A stretch of DNA of 64,000 bases from Edwardsiella anguillarum (GTDB lineage: Bacteria; Pseudomonadota; Gammaproteobacteria; Enterobacterales; Enterobacteriaceae): the NCBI RefSeq assembly GCF_008801815.1, contig NZ_VZOX01000006.1. One strand, written 5' to 3'. A program made the translations under genes and the position numbers. Below, in pieces: positions 26,471 to 34,441 of this stretch. The notes beneath the pieces were generated by a model. It was not told the DNA's origin and did no database searches. It saw only the letters and a list, made by a program, of their open reading frames with translations. Numbering within the stretch: position 1 is the stretch's first letter; the number at the start of each line of letters is the position of its first letter.

Positions 26471-26989
26471 TCAGTTGTTTTCCAGCAAATGGATAATCTG
26501 GTTGGCCACCACTTTGGCGCTCTGCTCATCCGTGCGGATAGTCACGTCGGCAATCTCTTCATACAGCGGATTGCGTTCCTGCGCCAGCTGCTCCAGCACC
26601 TCGCGCGGCGTATCTACCTGTAGCAACGGGCGTTTTTTGTCACGCTGCGTACGCGCCAGCTGTTTTTCAATGGTAGTTTCCAGATAGACGACCACGCCCC
26701 TCGCGGACAGGCGATTACGGGTCTCGCGAGATTTGACGGAGCCGCCCCCGGTCGCCAGCACGATGCCTTGCTTCTCCGTCAGTTCATTGATGACTTTCTC
26801 TTCGCGATCGCGAAAGCCCTCTTCGCCCTCAACGTCAAAGACCCAGCTCACATCGGCGCCGGTACGACGTTCGATCTCCTGGTCGGAGTCGAAGAATTCC
26901 ATGTTCAGCTGCTGCGCTAACTGACGGCCAATAGTACTTTTGCCGGCACCCATAGGCCCAACCAGAAAGATATTGCGTTTCTCTGCCAT
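26471..26989 (-). CDS. aroK: Shikimate kinase I
   Basis: 172-residue P-loop kinase that phosphorylates shikimate. Walker A is GPMGAGKST, followed by FFDSDQEIERRTGADVSWVFD for shikimate binding and ATGGGSVKSRETR. It heads the aroKB-damX-dam-rpe-gph-trpS operon. The 287-nt gap to hofQ holds its promoter. Confidence 0.97.
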   Translation of the reverse strand: MAEKRNIFLVGPMGAGKSTIGRQLAQQLNMEFFDSDQEIERRTGADVSWVFDVEGEEGFRDREEKVINELTEKQGIVLATGGGSVKSRETRNRLSARGVVVYLETTIEKQLARTQRDKKRPLLQVDTPREVLEQLAQERNPLYEEIADVTIRTDEQSAKVVANQIIHLLENN

Positions 26990-27276
26990 GTTTTCGGTAC
27001 TACTAAGACAATACGTTAATGATAACCCGCCCCGCCAATCAAATTAGCGACGGGACCGAAACTGAAACCTCATGAAGATAGTGCGAGATCAGACGAAAAA
27101 TTATCTCAACACTCAAGGCTGTTTGGCAACCGAATAAATTTCCGCGCGGCACGATACACAAAGAAGACCCGGTGTACGGCGGGAAATACGGGACGGAACA
27201 AGGCGCAAACCGCTAACCTTGTATGCCAAATCCATCCCAGCGTCAAACGCGGAAACCATTCATGTGATAAAAATTT

Positions 27277-28542
27277 TTAGCCGCGCGCCGACTGGCGCAG
27301 CGATTGGGAGGTGGGAGAGGCGGGAGAAAGCAGGGTCGGCGTAATAAAAATCACCAGCTCGCGCCGCCCGCTGCGCTGGCTGTCGCTGCGCAGCAGATGG
27401 CCCAGCAGCGGCACCTCGGCAAGCCAGGGAAAGCCGATGCTATCCACTTGACGCTGATACTGAAAGATACCGCCCAGCATCGCCGTGTCGCCGTCGCTCA
27501 ACGTGACCTGGGTCGTAATCTCCTGTTTATCGATCGCCAGCGCTTCGCTGTCACCCTGGCGCACTACTCGCCCGGGCATGTTCTGACTTATCTGCAGCGC
27601 CAGCTCAATATGCGCATCGGCCAATACCCGCGGCGTGACCGACATACCCAGCACCGCCTCCTTAAACTCCATGGTGCTCACGCCGCGCTCGCCGCCGGAG
27701 ACGGCATAGGGGAGCTCACTGCCCTGTTTTATGCTGGCCGTCTGCCCATGGGCTGCCATCAGATGCGGACTGGCGATGATCGTCACCTTATCCTGTCGCT
27801 CCAGCGCCGCAAGCGCCACCGCCAGCGCCTGCCCCCCGATGCGGGCCACCTGAAACCCCGCGCTGAAATAGGCATCCGCCGCGCCGCGTAGCGTATCCTG
27901 TCCGCGTGAGCGCTCGTCTCCGCTGTACCAGCGGATCCCCAACTCACGCAGCCCCTCTTGGCTGATAGAGACGATATGGGCTGCCAGCTGTACCTGCGAC
28001 AGCGGCACATCCAGCTGCGCAATCCAGTCGCGCAGCGCCGCCAGACGGGCTGCCTCCGCCCGCAGCAGCAGGGCATTGGTGCGGCTGTCCGCCACCGCGC
28101 TGCCCGTCTCGCCCAGCAAATCGCGGCGCTGACGCAGACTTTTCTCTACCGTCGCCGCGTCGGCATGGCGCAGCACCACACGCTGACTCCGCATCTGCGG
28201 CGGTTTGAGCGGCGCAGGCGCCGCGGCGGACCCCGCCTGCCGCGCCGCGCGCGCGCGGCTTTGGATCAGCAGGATCCCATCGCGCCGTATCACGCTGAGA
28301 TCGTGGATCTCCGCCAGGGCGTCGAGCACCCGTGGCCACGGAGTATGGGCAATATGCACCGTCGCCTCGCCGCGCACCTCCTCACTGAGGATCAGGTTTA
28401 GCCCAGCGAACTCCGCCACCGCCTGCAGCACGCTGGGCAGGGGCGCGCGATCGAACCAGAGCGTCAGAGGCATCGCCAGTCCTGCCGGGCTCATGGCCAG
28501 CAGCGCCGCGATAGCCGCGGCATACGCGGAGTGGCATCTCAT
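27277..28542 (-). CDS. hofQ: HofQ, PilQ-like secretin for DNA uptake
   Basis: 421 residues. A signal peptide (MRCHSAYAAAIAALLAMSPAGLA) is followed by an STN-like domain (LWFDRAPLPSVLQAVAEFAGLNLI), N0/N1-type repeats and the secretin core ending ELVIFITPTLLSP. It is the predicted outer-membrane ring of a type IV pilus-like DNA uptake machine; in E. coli hofQ is needed to use DNA as a nutrient. Last gene of hofMNOPQ, its ATG overlapping the hofP TGA. Confidence 0.92.
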   Translation of the reverse strand: MRCHSAYAAAIAALLAMSPAGLAMPLTLWFDRAPLPSVLQAVAEFAGLNLILSEEVRGEATVHIAHTPWPRVLDALAEIHDLSVIRRDGILLIQSRARAARQAGSAAAPAPLKPPQMRSQRVVLRHADAATVEKSLRQRRDLLGETGSAVADSRTNALLLRAEAARLAALRDWIAQLDVPLSQVQLAAHIVSISQEGLRELGIRWYSGDERSRGQDTLRGAADAYFSAGFQVARIGGQALAVALAALERQDKVTIIASPHLMAAHGQTASIKQGSELPYAVSGGERGVSTMEFKEAVLGMSVTPRVLADAHIELALQISQNMPGRVVRQGDSEALAIDKQEITTQVTLSDGDTAMLGGIFQYQRQVDSIGFPWLAEVPLLGHLLRSDSQRSGRRELVIFITPTLLSPASPTSQSLRQSARG

Positions 28543-28850
28543 CTCTCCGTCCCCTCCCGACGCGCCGCCAAAGGGATAAGGCGCGGACAGCGAAAGGGAT
28601 ACAGCGCCAGCGGCGTAAAGCGCAGCGCCGGTGGGCCCAACGCGGCGGGGCGCGGAGAGGCGGGCAGGGCCGCAGGACGCCAGCGGCCCTGTTCATCGCG
28701 CCGCCACAGCGAAAAGCAAGGCGCCCGACCGACGATCCCGACGGCGCTGGCCGCCGCCGGGGCCAGTTCGGGAGGCTGAAATGGATCCCGTGCGGCATCG
28801 CCGCCACACGCCAGCAGCAGCGTTCCCCATCCGACGCCTTTCGCCCTCAT
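28539..28850 (-). CDS. hofP: HofP, PilP-like protein
   Basis: 103 residues with an N-terminal hydrophobic leader containing a Cys (WGTLLLACGG) and then DPFQPPELAP, the characteristic PilP motif. Its start overlaps the hofO stop (ATGA) and its stop overlaps the hofQ start. It would connect the inner-membrane PilNO-like pair to the secretin. The C-terminal third is weakly conserved, so the call rests on the motif and gene order. Confidence 0.8.
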   Translation of the reverse strand: MRAKGVGWGTLLLACGGDAARDPFQPPELAPAAASAVGIVGRAPCFSLWRRDEQGRWRPAALPASPRPAALGPPALRFTPLALYPFRCPRLIPLAARREGTER

Positions 28851-29320
28851 TCGTCCTCCTGCTCCACCCAGGTTATATGCACCCCCTGCGCGCGCGGCGT
28901 GATCGTCAGCGAACTCACGCGCTGACCGCAGTCGGACAGGGTATCCAGCGTCTGCAGCAGGGCGCTGAACGTCATGTCGGCAGAGACATGACGCTGCCCA
29001 TCACGCTGGATCTGCCAAGAAAACGCGGCGTTATGCTCTGGGGCACAGCGCGCCTGGCGCACGGCCTGTGCTGTCGCGTCGATATCCGCCTGCCAGAGGC
29101 GCAGTTCGGTCGCCCAGCGCTGAACTCGCAGCATCGCCATCTGCGCGGCGCCCTCCGTCAATCGAACGCGCAGCCTCTGCCGCTCCAGCGTATGCCATAG
29201 CCACAGCCCGGCCAGCAGCGAGGTCAGAAGCAACAACGTGCTCCCCCACAGCCATTGACGCAGCGCCCGGGGCGAGAGGGTATACAGCCTACCCTGCAGC
29301 GACAGCAGCAGCTCAGCCAC
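28847..29320 (-). CDS. hofO: HofO, PilO-like assembly protein
   Basis: 157 residues if the GTG at 29318-29320 is used; that codon sits in GTGGCTGA with the hofN stop. One membrane helix (LWGSTLLLLTSLLAGLWLW, about residues 20-40) is followed by a coiled-coil-like stretch and a small alpha/beta domain. Homology to HofO is inferred chiefly from position and topology. Confidence 0.78.
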   Translation of the reverse strand: MAELLLSLQGRLYTLSPRALRQWLWGSTLLLLTSLLAGLWLWHTLERQRLRVRLTEGAAQMAMLRVQRWATELRLWQADIDATAQAVRQARCAPEHNAAFSWQIQRDGQRHVSADMTFSALLQTLDTLSDCGQRVSSLTITPRAQGVHITWVEQEDE

Positions 29321-29843
29321 GGCACGCCTCCGTCGCACAGAGGCGCAGCGTAAACTGCCAGCGACCGTCGGCGGCGCGATGCAGCCCCTGCCAGCGCCAC
29401 GCCGCCATACGTAGGGCAAAATCAGCCACCACCTGCCGGGAGACGCCCTGCCCCTCCAAGAGCCAGTACGGCGGTAGATGGCTCAGGCGCGTCAGCCATA
29501 CCGCATCAGGGATCGTGGCCTGCATCAGACGCAGCTGCTGTGCCAACCGCGTTACCGGCGCGTCCGACGACGGCGCCCCCGAGGCCCCGGGCCCCGACTC
29601 ATGCCGCAGCGGCGCGGGCAGCGCGGCCATTCTCTGCTGAAGCTGGCGATACGCGGCCTCCCGCAGACGGGCCTGCTCAGCAATCTGCCCGATCAACGGC
29701 GCCCTACGCTGGTACAGCAGGCGCCCGGCGCTCATCCCCAACGCAGCAAACGCAGGGATTCCCAGCGCCAACGTCAGCCACAGCATACGAAGACGCGCCC
29801 GACGCCGGGCCTCGCGCCAGGGCAGCAGATCTATATCATCCAC
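29313..29843 (-). CDS. hofN: HofN, PilN-like assembly protein
   Basis: 176 residues from GTG 29841-29843. It opens DDIDLLPWREARRRAR, the INLLPWR-type motif by which PilN binds PilM, followed by one membrane helix (MLWLTLALGIPAFAALGMSAG). It overlaps hofM by 13 nt and hofO by 8 nt. Confidence 0.85.
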   Translation of the reverse strand: MDDIDLLPWREARRRARLRMLWLTLALGIPAFAALGMSAGRLLYQRRAPLIGQIAEQARLREAAYRQLQQRMAALPAPLRHESGPGASGAPSSDAPVTRLAQQLRLMQATIPDAVWLTRLSHLPPYWLLEGQGVSRQVVADFALRMAAWRWQGLHRAADGRWQFTLRLCATEACRG

Positions 29844-30661
29844 GGCGGTGACTCCGGCATCACGGCCAGCCCCAGCGCGAGGCTAAACGCCGCGGGATCG
29901 GTGGGCAGCGGAGAGACGAGATGACGTACAGCGCGTAGGCCAGACCACCCCCGGCGGCCGCTATCGCTACCGCAGCGCAGCGGTGCAACGCCGTCGGACA
30001 CACCGGGCGGCAGCGCGGCCACGGCCTGGGCACAGGCCGCCTCCGGGCCGTCGGCTAAGGAAACAAACCCATACTGCAGCGGCGATCCCCAGGGCGCTAT
30101 CCAGCAGAAACGGCGCCCATCGCCGTAGATCAGCGGCGCCGCGGGGCTCTCTCCCGCCAGACGCGCCAAGCGGCGCAGCGCGCAAGGCGCCAGCGTTAAG
30201 CGCTGCAGCGGTAAACCCGCGCTGTCGAACAGCGCGCACCACCGATCGCGCTGCGCGCGGTGCACGGCACACACCTGCCAGCGCCCGCCCCCCTCAGGCG
30301 CGGGGGCGAAGTCACAGACCATCTGGTGCGCGGGAAGCATCAGCTGGCGCTCTCCCTGCGCCAGCAGCAGGCGATGCCGCTGCCAAGGTGTCAGGGGAAG
30401 CGCGCTACCCGCTAGCGTATCGCGGATCGCCCGCTCAGCGGGAAAGGCCGCCCGCACCGACAGCCGACGCGGCAAACGGGCGCGCAGCGCAGCCAGCGCC
30501 GCGGGCAGCGAGGGGGAAAGCCCGTCCCGATCCGGGTCAGCCGTCAGCGGCAATCGCCACCAACCGCGCAGCTGGATGCCGTCGCGGCGCGCCGAGAGCG
30601 CCACGGCGATCAGCTGAGCGGGCTGAATATCGATCCCCAAGCGCCAATGACCGCTCCCCAT
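29831..30661 (-). CDS. hofM: HofM, PilM-like cytoplasmic protein
   Basis: 276 residues from ATG 30659-30661 (MGSGHWRLGIDIQPAQLIAV), a divergent actin-like PilM protein that begins with a GIDI nucleotide-site strand. It starts the hofMNOPQ operon, divergent from mrcA as in E. coli. The sequence is poorly conserved apart from the N-terminus and LAFPAERAIRDTL-like region. Confidence 0.82.
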   Translation of the reverse strand: MGSGHWRLGIDIQPAQLIAVALSARRDGIQLRGWWRLPLTADPDRDGLSPSLPAALAALRARLPRRLSVRAAFPAERAIRDTLAGSALPLTPWQRHRLLLAQGERQLMLPAHQMVCDFAPAPEGGGRWQVCAVHRAQRDRWCALFDSAGLPLQRLTLAPCALRRLARLAGESPAAPLIYGDGRRFCWIAPWGSPLQYGFVSLADGPEAACAQAVAALPPGVSDGVAPLRCGSDSGRRGWSGLRAVRHLVSPLPTDPAAFSLALGLAVMPESPPWMI

Positions 30662-30778
30662 GCCGCGTCTCCTTATCATCAACTTACTAAAAGAACGTAT
30701 CCTCTGTGTCTGCTAGCCTTTATACTACTGCCCGTTTGTTTATAAACTGCCCAACTGACATGTAATGGGAAATTCCAG

Positions 30779-33343
30779 GTGAAGTTCGTAAAGTATTTAA
30801 TCATCCTCGCGGTCTGTTGCATTCTGCTGGGAGTCGCTGCGGTATTTGGACTGTACAAATACGTTGAGCCGCAGCTCCCGGACGTTGCAACGCTGAAAGA
30901 CGTGCGGCTACAGACACCGATGCAGGTGTACAGCGCCGACGGCTATCTCATCGCCCAATATGGTGAAAAGCGCCGTATTCCGCTGCCGCTCACGCAGATC
31001 CCCCCGCTGATGGTCAAGGCGTTTATCGCCACCGAAGACAGCCGTTTCTTCGAACACCACGGCGTTGATCCTATCGGCATCTTCCGTGCGGCCTCCGTCG
31101 CCCTGTTTACCGGACATGCCTCGCAGGGCGCCAGCACCATCACCCAGCAGCTGGCCAGGAACTTCTTCCTCAGCCCAGAGCGAACGCTGATGCGTAAAGT
31201 AAAGGAGGCCTTTCTCGCCATTCGCATCGAGCAGCTGTTGAATAAAGACGAAATTCTCGATCTCTATCTCAATAAAATTTATCTGGGCTACCGCGCCTAC
31301 GGCGTCGGCGCAGCCGCGCAGGTCTACTTCGGCAAATCCGTCGATCAGCTCACGCTGAGTGAAATGGCCATGATCGCGGGCCTGCCCAAAGCGCCATCCA
31401 CCTTTAATCCGCTCTACTCCCACGATCGCGCCGTCGCCCGCCGCAACGTCGTGCTTAGCCGGATGCTGGATGAACACTACATCACCCAGGCACAGTACGA
31501 TCAGGCGCGCAGCGAACCGCTGGTCTCCCGCTATCATGGGCCGGAGATCGACTTCTCCGCCCCCTATCTGGCCGAAATGGTGCGCCAGCAGATGGTGGAT
31601 AAATATGGTGAAAACGCCTATACCGACGGCTTTAAGGTCTACACCACCATCACCAAACACCTGCAGGTTGCCGCCCAAACGGCCCTGCGCGATAACGTGA
31701 TCAACTACGATATGCGCCACGGCTACCGCGGCCCCGCCAACGTACTGTGGAAGGTCGGGCAGCCGGCCTGGAGCCAGCAGCGGATCGCCGATACGCTCAA
31801 CGCCCTGCCCTCCTATGGCCCGCTGCTGCCGGCCGTCGTGATGTCGGCCAATGCCGACGGCGCCACGGCTATGCTGGCCAACGGCAACGGCGTCTCGCTG
31901 CCGCTGGCCACCGTGCGCTGGGCCCGCCCTTACCGCAGCGATCGCGTCCAGGGTGCCACGCCGCGGAAAGTCAGCGACGTCCTGCAGCCGGGACAGCAAA
32001 TTTGGGTGCGTCAGGACAGCGATAAGCGTTGGTGGCTGGCGCAGGTGCCGGACGTCAACTCCGCCCTGGTCTCCATCAGCCCGCAGGATGGCGCCATCAA
32101 GGCGCTGGTCGGCGGTTTTGACTTTAATCAGAGCAAATTCAACCGCGTCACCCAGTCGGTACGCCAGGTCGGCTCCAATATCAAGCCGTTCCTGTACACC
32201 GCCGCCATGGATAAGGGGTTGACGTTGGCGACCATCCTCAACGATCTACCCATCTCCCGTTGGGATGCCGGCGCCGGTACCGATTGGCGACCGAAAAACT
32301 CACCGCCGACCTATGCCGGTCCCATCCGCCTGCGTCAGGGGCTCGGTGAGTCGAAAAACGTGGTGATAGTGCGTGCCATGCGTGCCATGGGCGTCGATTA
32401 CGCCGCAGACTATCTGCTGCGCTTCGGCTTCCCGGCGCAGAACATTGTGAAGACCGAATCCCTGGCGCTGGGCTCAGCCAACTTTACCCCGCTGCAGCTG
32501 GTGCGCGGCTACGCCGTCTTTGCCAACGGCGGCTATCTGGTCGACCCCTACTTCATCACCAAGGTCGTCGACGGCAGCGATCAGACGATCTATGAAGCTC
32601 ATCCGAAGGTCGTATGCGACAGCTGTAACCTGCCGGTTATCTATGGCCCGACGCCGAAGTCGGCGGTATTAAGCGACGACAGCGTAGAAAACGTCGCCGT
32701 CTCGACAACCCCGAGCGTGAACGGCAGCGTACCGATGCCGGAGCTGGAGCAGGTCACGCCGGGTCAGGTCAGCCAAGATAGCGATCAGCGCTATGCGCCG
32801 CACGTTATCAGCACGCCGCTGGCCTTCCTGATGCACGATGCGCTGAGCAGCAACATCTGGGGCGAGCCGGGCTGGATGGGAACCGGGTGGCGCGCGATGC
32901 GCGATCTGAAGCGCCATGATATCGGCGGGAAAACCGGTACCACCAACAGCTCCAAAGACGCCTGGTTCTCCGGCTACGGTCCGGGCATTGTCACCAGCGT
33001 CTGGATAGGCTTTGACGATCATCGGCGCGATCTGGGACGCACCACCGTGTCTGGTGCTCTGAAGGATCAGATCTCCGGCGGCGAGGGCGGGGCCAAAAGT
33101 GCCCAGCCGGCGTGGGACGACTTCATGAAGTCGGCGCTGACCGGAATCCCCGAGCAGCCGCTGCCGCCGCCGCCGGGCATTGTCAGCGTCGTTATCGACA
33201 GGGTGACCGGCAAGCTGGCCACCGGCAGCGGTAACAGCCGCAGCGAGTACTTCATTGAGGGAACCCAGCCGACGGACTACGCCACGCCGGATGCCGGCAC
33301 CGTGATCATCAACAATGAGGGACAGAGTCAGGAGCTATTCTGA
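30779..33343 (+). CDS. mrcA: Penicillin-binding protein 1A
   Basis: 854-residue bifunctional peptidoglycan synthase. The start is GTG 30779 as in E. coli. Order: membrane anchor (residues 5-27), transglycosylase with ATEDSRFFEHHGVDPIGI and GASTITQQLARNFFLS, an OB-like insert, and transpeptidase with the active-site serine in VGSNIKPFLY and KTGTTN. Outer-membrane cofactor LpoA is not in the window. Confidence 0.97.
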   Translation: MKFVKYLIILAVCCILLGVAAVFGLYKYVEPQLPDVATLKDVRLQTPMQVYSADGYLIAQYGEKRRIPLPLTQIPPLMVKAFIATEDSRFFEHHGVDPIGIFRAASVALFTGHASQGASTITQQLARNFFLSPERTLMRKVKEAFLAIRIEQLLNKDEILDLYLNKIYLGYRAYGVGAAAQVYFGKSVDQLTLSEMAMIAGLPKAPSTFNPLYSHDRAVARRNVVLSRMLDEHYITQAQYDQARSEPLVSRYHGPEIDFSAPYLAEMVRQQMVDKYGENAYTDGFKVYTTITKHLQVAAQTALRDNVINYDMRHGYRGPANVLWKVGQPAWSQQRIADTLNALPSYGPLLPAVVMSANADGATAMLANGNGVSLPLATVRWARPYRSDRVQGATPRKVSDVLQPGQQIWVRQDSDKRWWLAQVPDVNSALVSISPQDGAIKALVGGFDFNQSKFNRVTQSVRQVGSNIKPFLYTAAMDKGLTLATILNDLPISRWDAGAGTDWRPKNSPPTYAGPIRLRQGLGESKNVVIVRAMRAMGVDYAADYLLRFGFPAQNIVKTESLALGSANFTPLQLVRGYAVFANGGYLVDPYFITKVVDGSDQTIYEAHPKVVCDSCNLPVIYGPTPKSAVLSDDSVENVAVSTTPSVNGSVPMPELEQVTPGQVSQDSDQRYAPHVISTPLAFLMHDALSSNIWGEPGWMGTGWRAMRDLKRHDIGGKTGTTNSSKDAWFSGYGPGIVTSVWIGFDDHRRDLGRTTVSGALKDQISGGEGGAKSAQPAWDDFMKSALTGIPEQPLPPPPGIVSVVIDRVTGKLATGSGNSRSEYFIEGTQPTDYATPDAGTVIINNEGQSQELF

Positions 33344-33372
33344 TACCCGCCTTCCCCCTCGTCTTCATCAAA

Positions 33373-33401
33373 TAAAAAGGAGCCATCAGGCTCCTTTTTT
33401 A
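33373..33401. terminator. Bidirectional terminator between mrcA and nudE
   Basis: AAAAAGGAGCC and GGCTCCTTTTTT pair across an ATCA loop. It is A-rich on the left and T-rich on the right, so it serves both convergent genes. Confidence 0.92.
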
Positions 33402-33427
33402 CTTTACCAACGCTGACCCGCATCGTC

Positions 33428-33985
33428 CTAGGCGCACTGGCGCTGTAGATACTCCCGCAGCAGAAACAACGCGCTCACGTTGCGCGCCTCGTGAAAATCG
33501 GGCTCCTGCAGCAGTGCCATCATCTGGGTCAGCGGCCAGCGGATCACCGGCATCACCTCAGGTTCATCGCCCTGCAGGCGCTGAGCGAAAAGATCTTCCG
33601 CTACCACCACGTTCATCTGACTGGAAAAATAGGAGGGGGCCATCGTGAGCTTATGCAGCAGGGTAAAACGCTGCGCCCCAAAACCGGCCTCTTCCATCAG
33701 CTCACGGTTGGCCGCCTGGAACACCCGCTCGCCGGGATCGATCAGTCCCTTGGGGAAACCCAGCTCATACTCCTCAATACCGACGGCATATTCACGGATC
33801 AGCAGCAGATCGTCCCCTAGAATAGGCACGATCATCACCGCCTCGCGGCCCGACGGGCGCATACGCTCATACACCCGACGCACCCCGTTGCTAAACTCCA
33901 GATCGACGGACTCGACGTTAAATAAGCGTGAGTGCGCCACGGTTTCAACGCCCAAGATCCTGGGCTTCTTAGTGGAACTATCCAT
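33428..33985 (-). CDS. nudE: ADP compounds hydrolase NudE
   Basis: 185-residue Nudix hydrolase from ATG 33983-33985. The Nudix box is complete: G(LIDPG)E(RVFQAAN)RELMEEAGFG. It hydrolyses ADP-ribose, Ap3A and NADH-type substrates in the E. coli enzyme. Position between mrcA and igaA is conserved. Confidence 0.95.
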   Translation of the reverse strand: MDSSTKKPRILGVETVAHSRLFNVESVDLEFSNGVRRVYERMRPSGREAVMIVPILGDDLLLIREYAVGIEEYELGFPKGLIDPGERVFQAANRELMEEAGFGAQRFTLLHKLTMAPSYFSSQMNVVVAEDLFAQRLQGDEPEVMPVIRWPLTQMMALLQEPDFHEARNVSALFLLREYLQRQCA

Positions 33986-34441
33986 ACTCAACCCGACATC
34001 CTAAAGATATGCGTTCGCCCCGGCCGACGGCGGGCCCGGCATGATAAACCGTTTGGGATCGCAAAGGCACCTTGCGGCATTGTGCGCAGATGCTCATATT
34101 TTCGCAACATATGTTGCCATTATTTTACCTCACCGGCGATGTCGGGCCATAACGCCGCCAGACAGGAGATTTGTTGCGATAATCCCTTCCCGGCGGTAGG
34201 AAAAATCGGACAATACCGATATGATCGCCAGGCGGGTATGTTAGGCTGAGTCATGGGAAAGCGAGCGACCCAGAAAAAGTAAACTCATTCCATAACATAT
34301 AGTTATATTCGCAATAATCACTGCCGTTACACTTTCTCTATCGTCTTCCGATGGTACGCGGCGTTCTTCGCGGCCATATCCGCGTTGCCGGGCAGAGAAA
34401 GGGCAAGACAGCAGCGCGATGATCACCGTGGGAGAGTCGGC
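33986..34441. other. nudE-igaA intergenic region with a 14-bp palindrome
   Basis: 456 bp between divergent genes. It contains a perfect palindrome GCAACATATGTTGC (34104-34117) in an AT-rich stretch and a related half-site TTGTTGCG near 34173. No gene is convincing here. The palindrome could bind a dimeric regulator, but I cannot assign one. Confidence 0.5.

Noticed and set aside
30908..31999. 363-codon minus-strand frame inside mrcA
   Set aside because: Antisense shadow of PBP1A.
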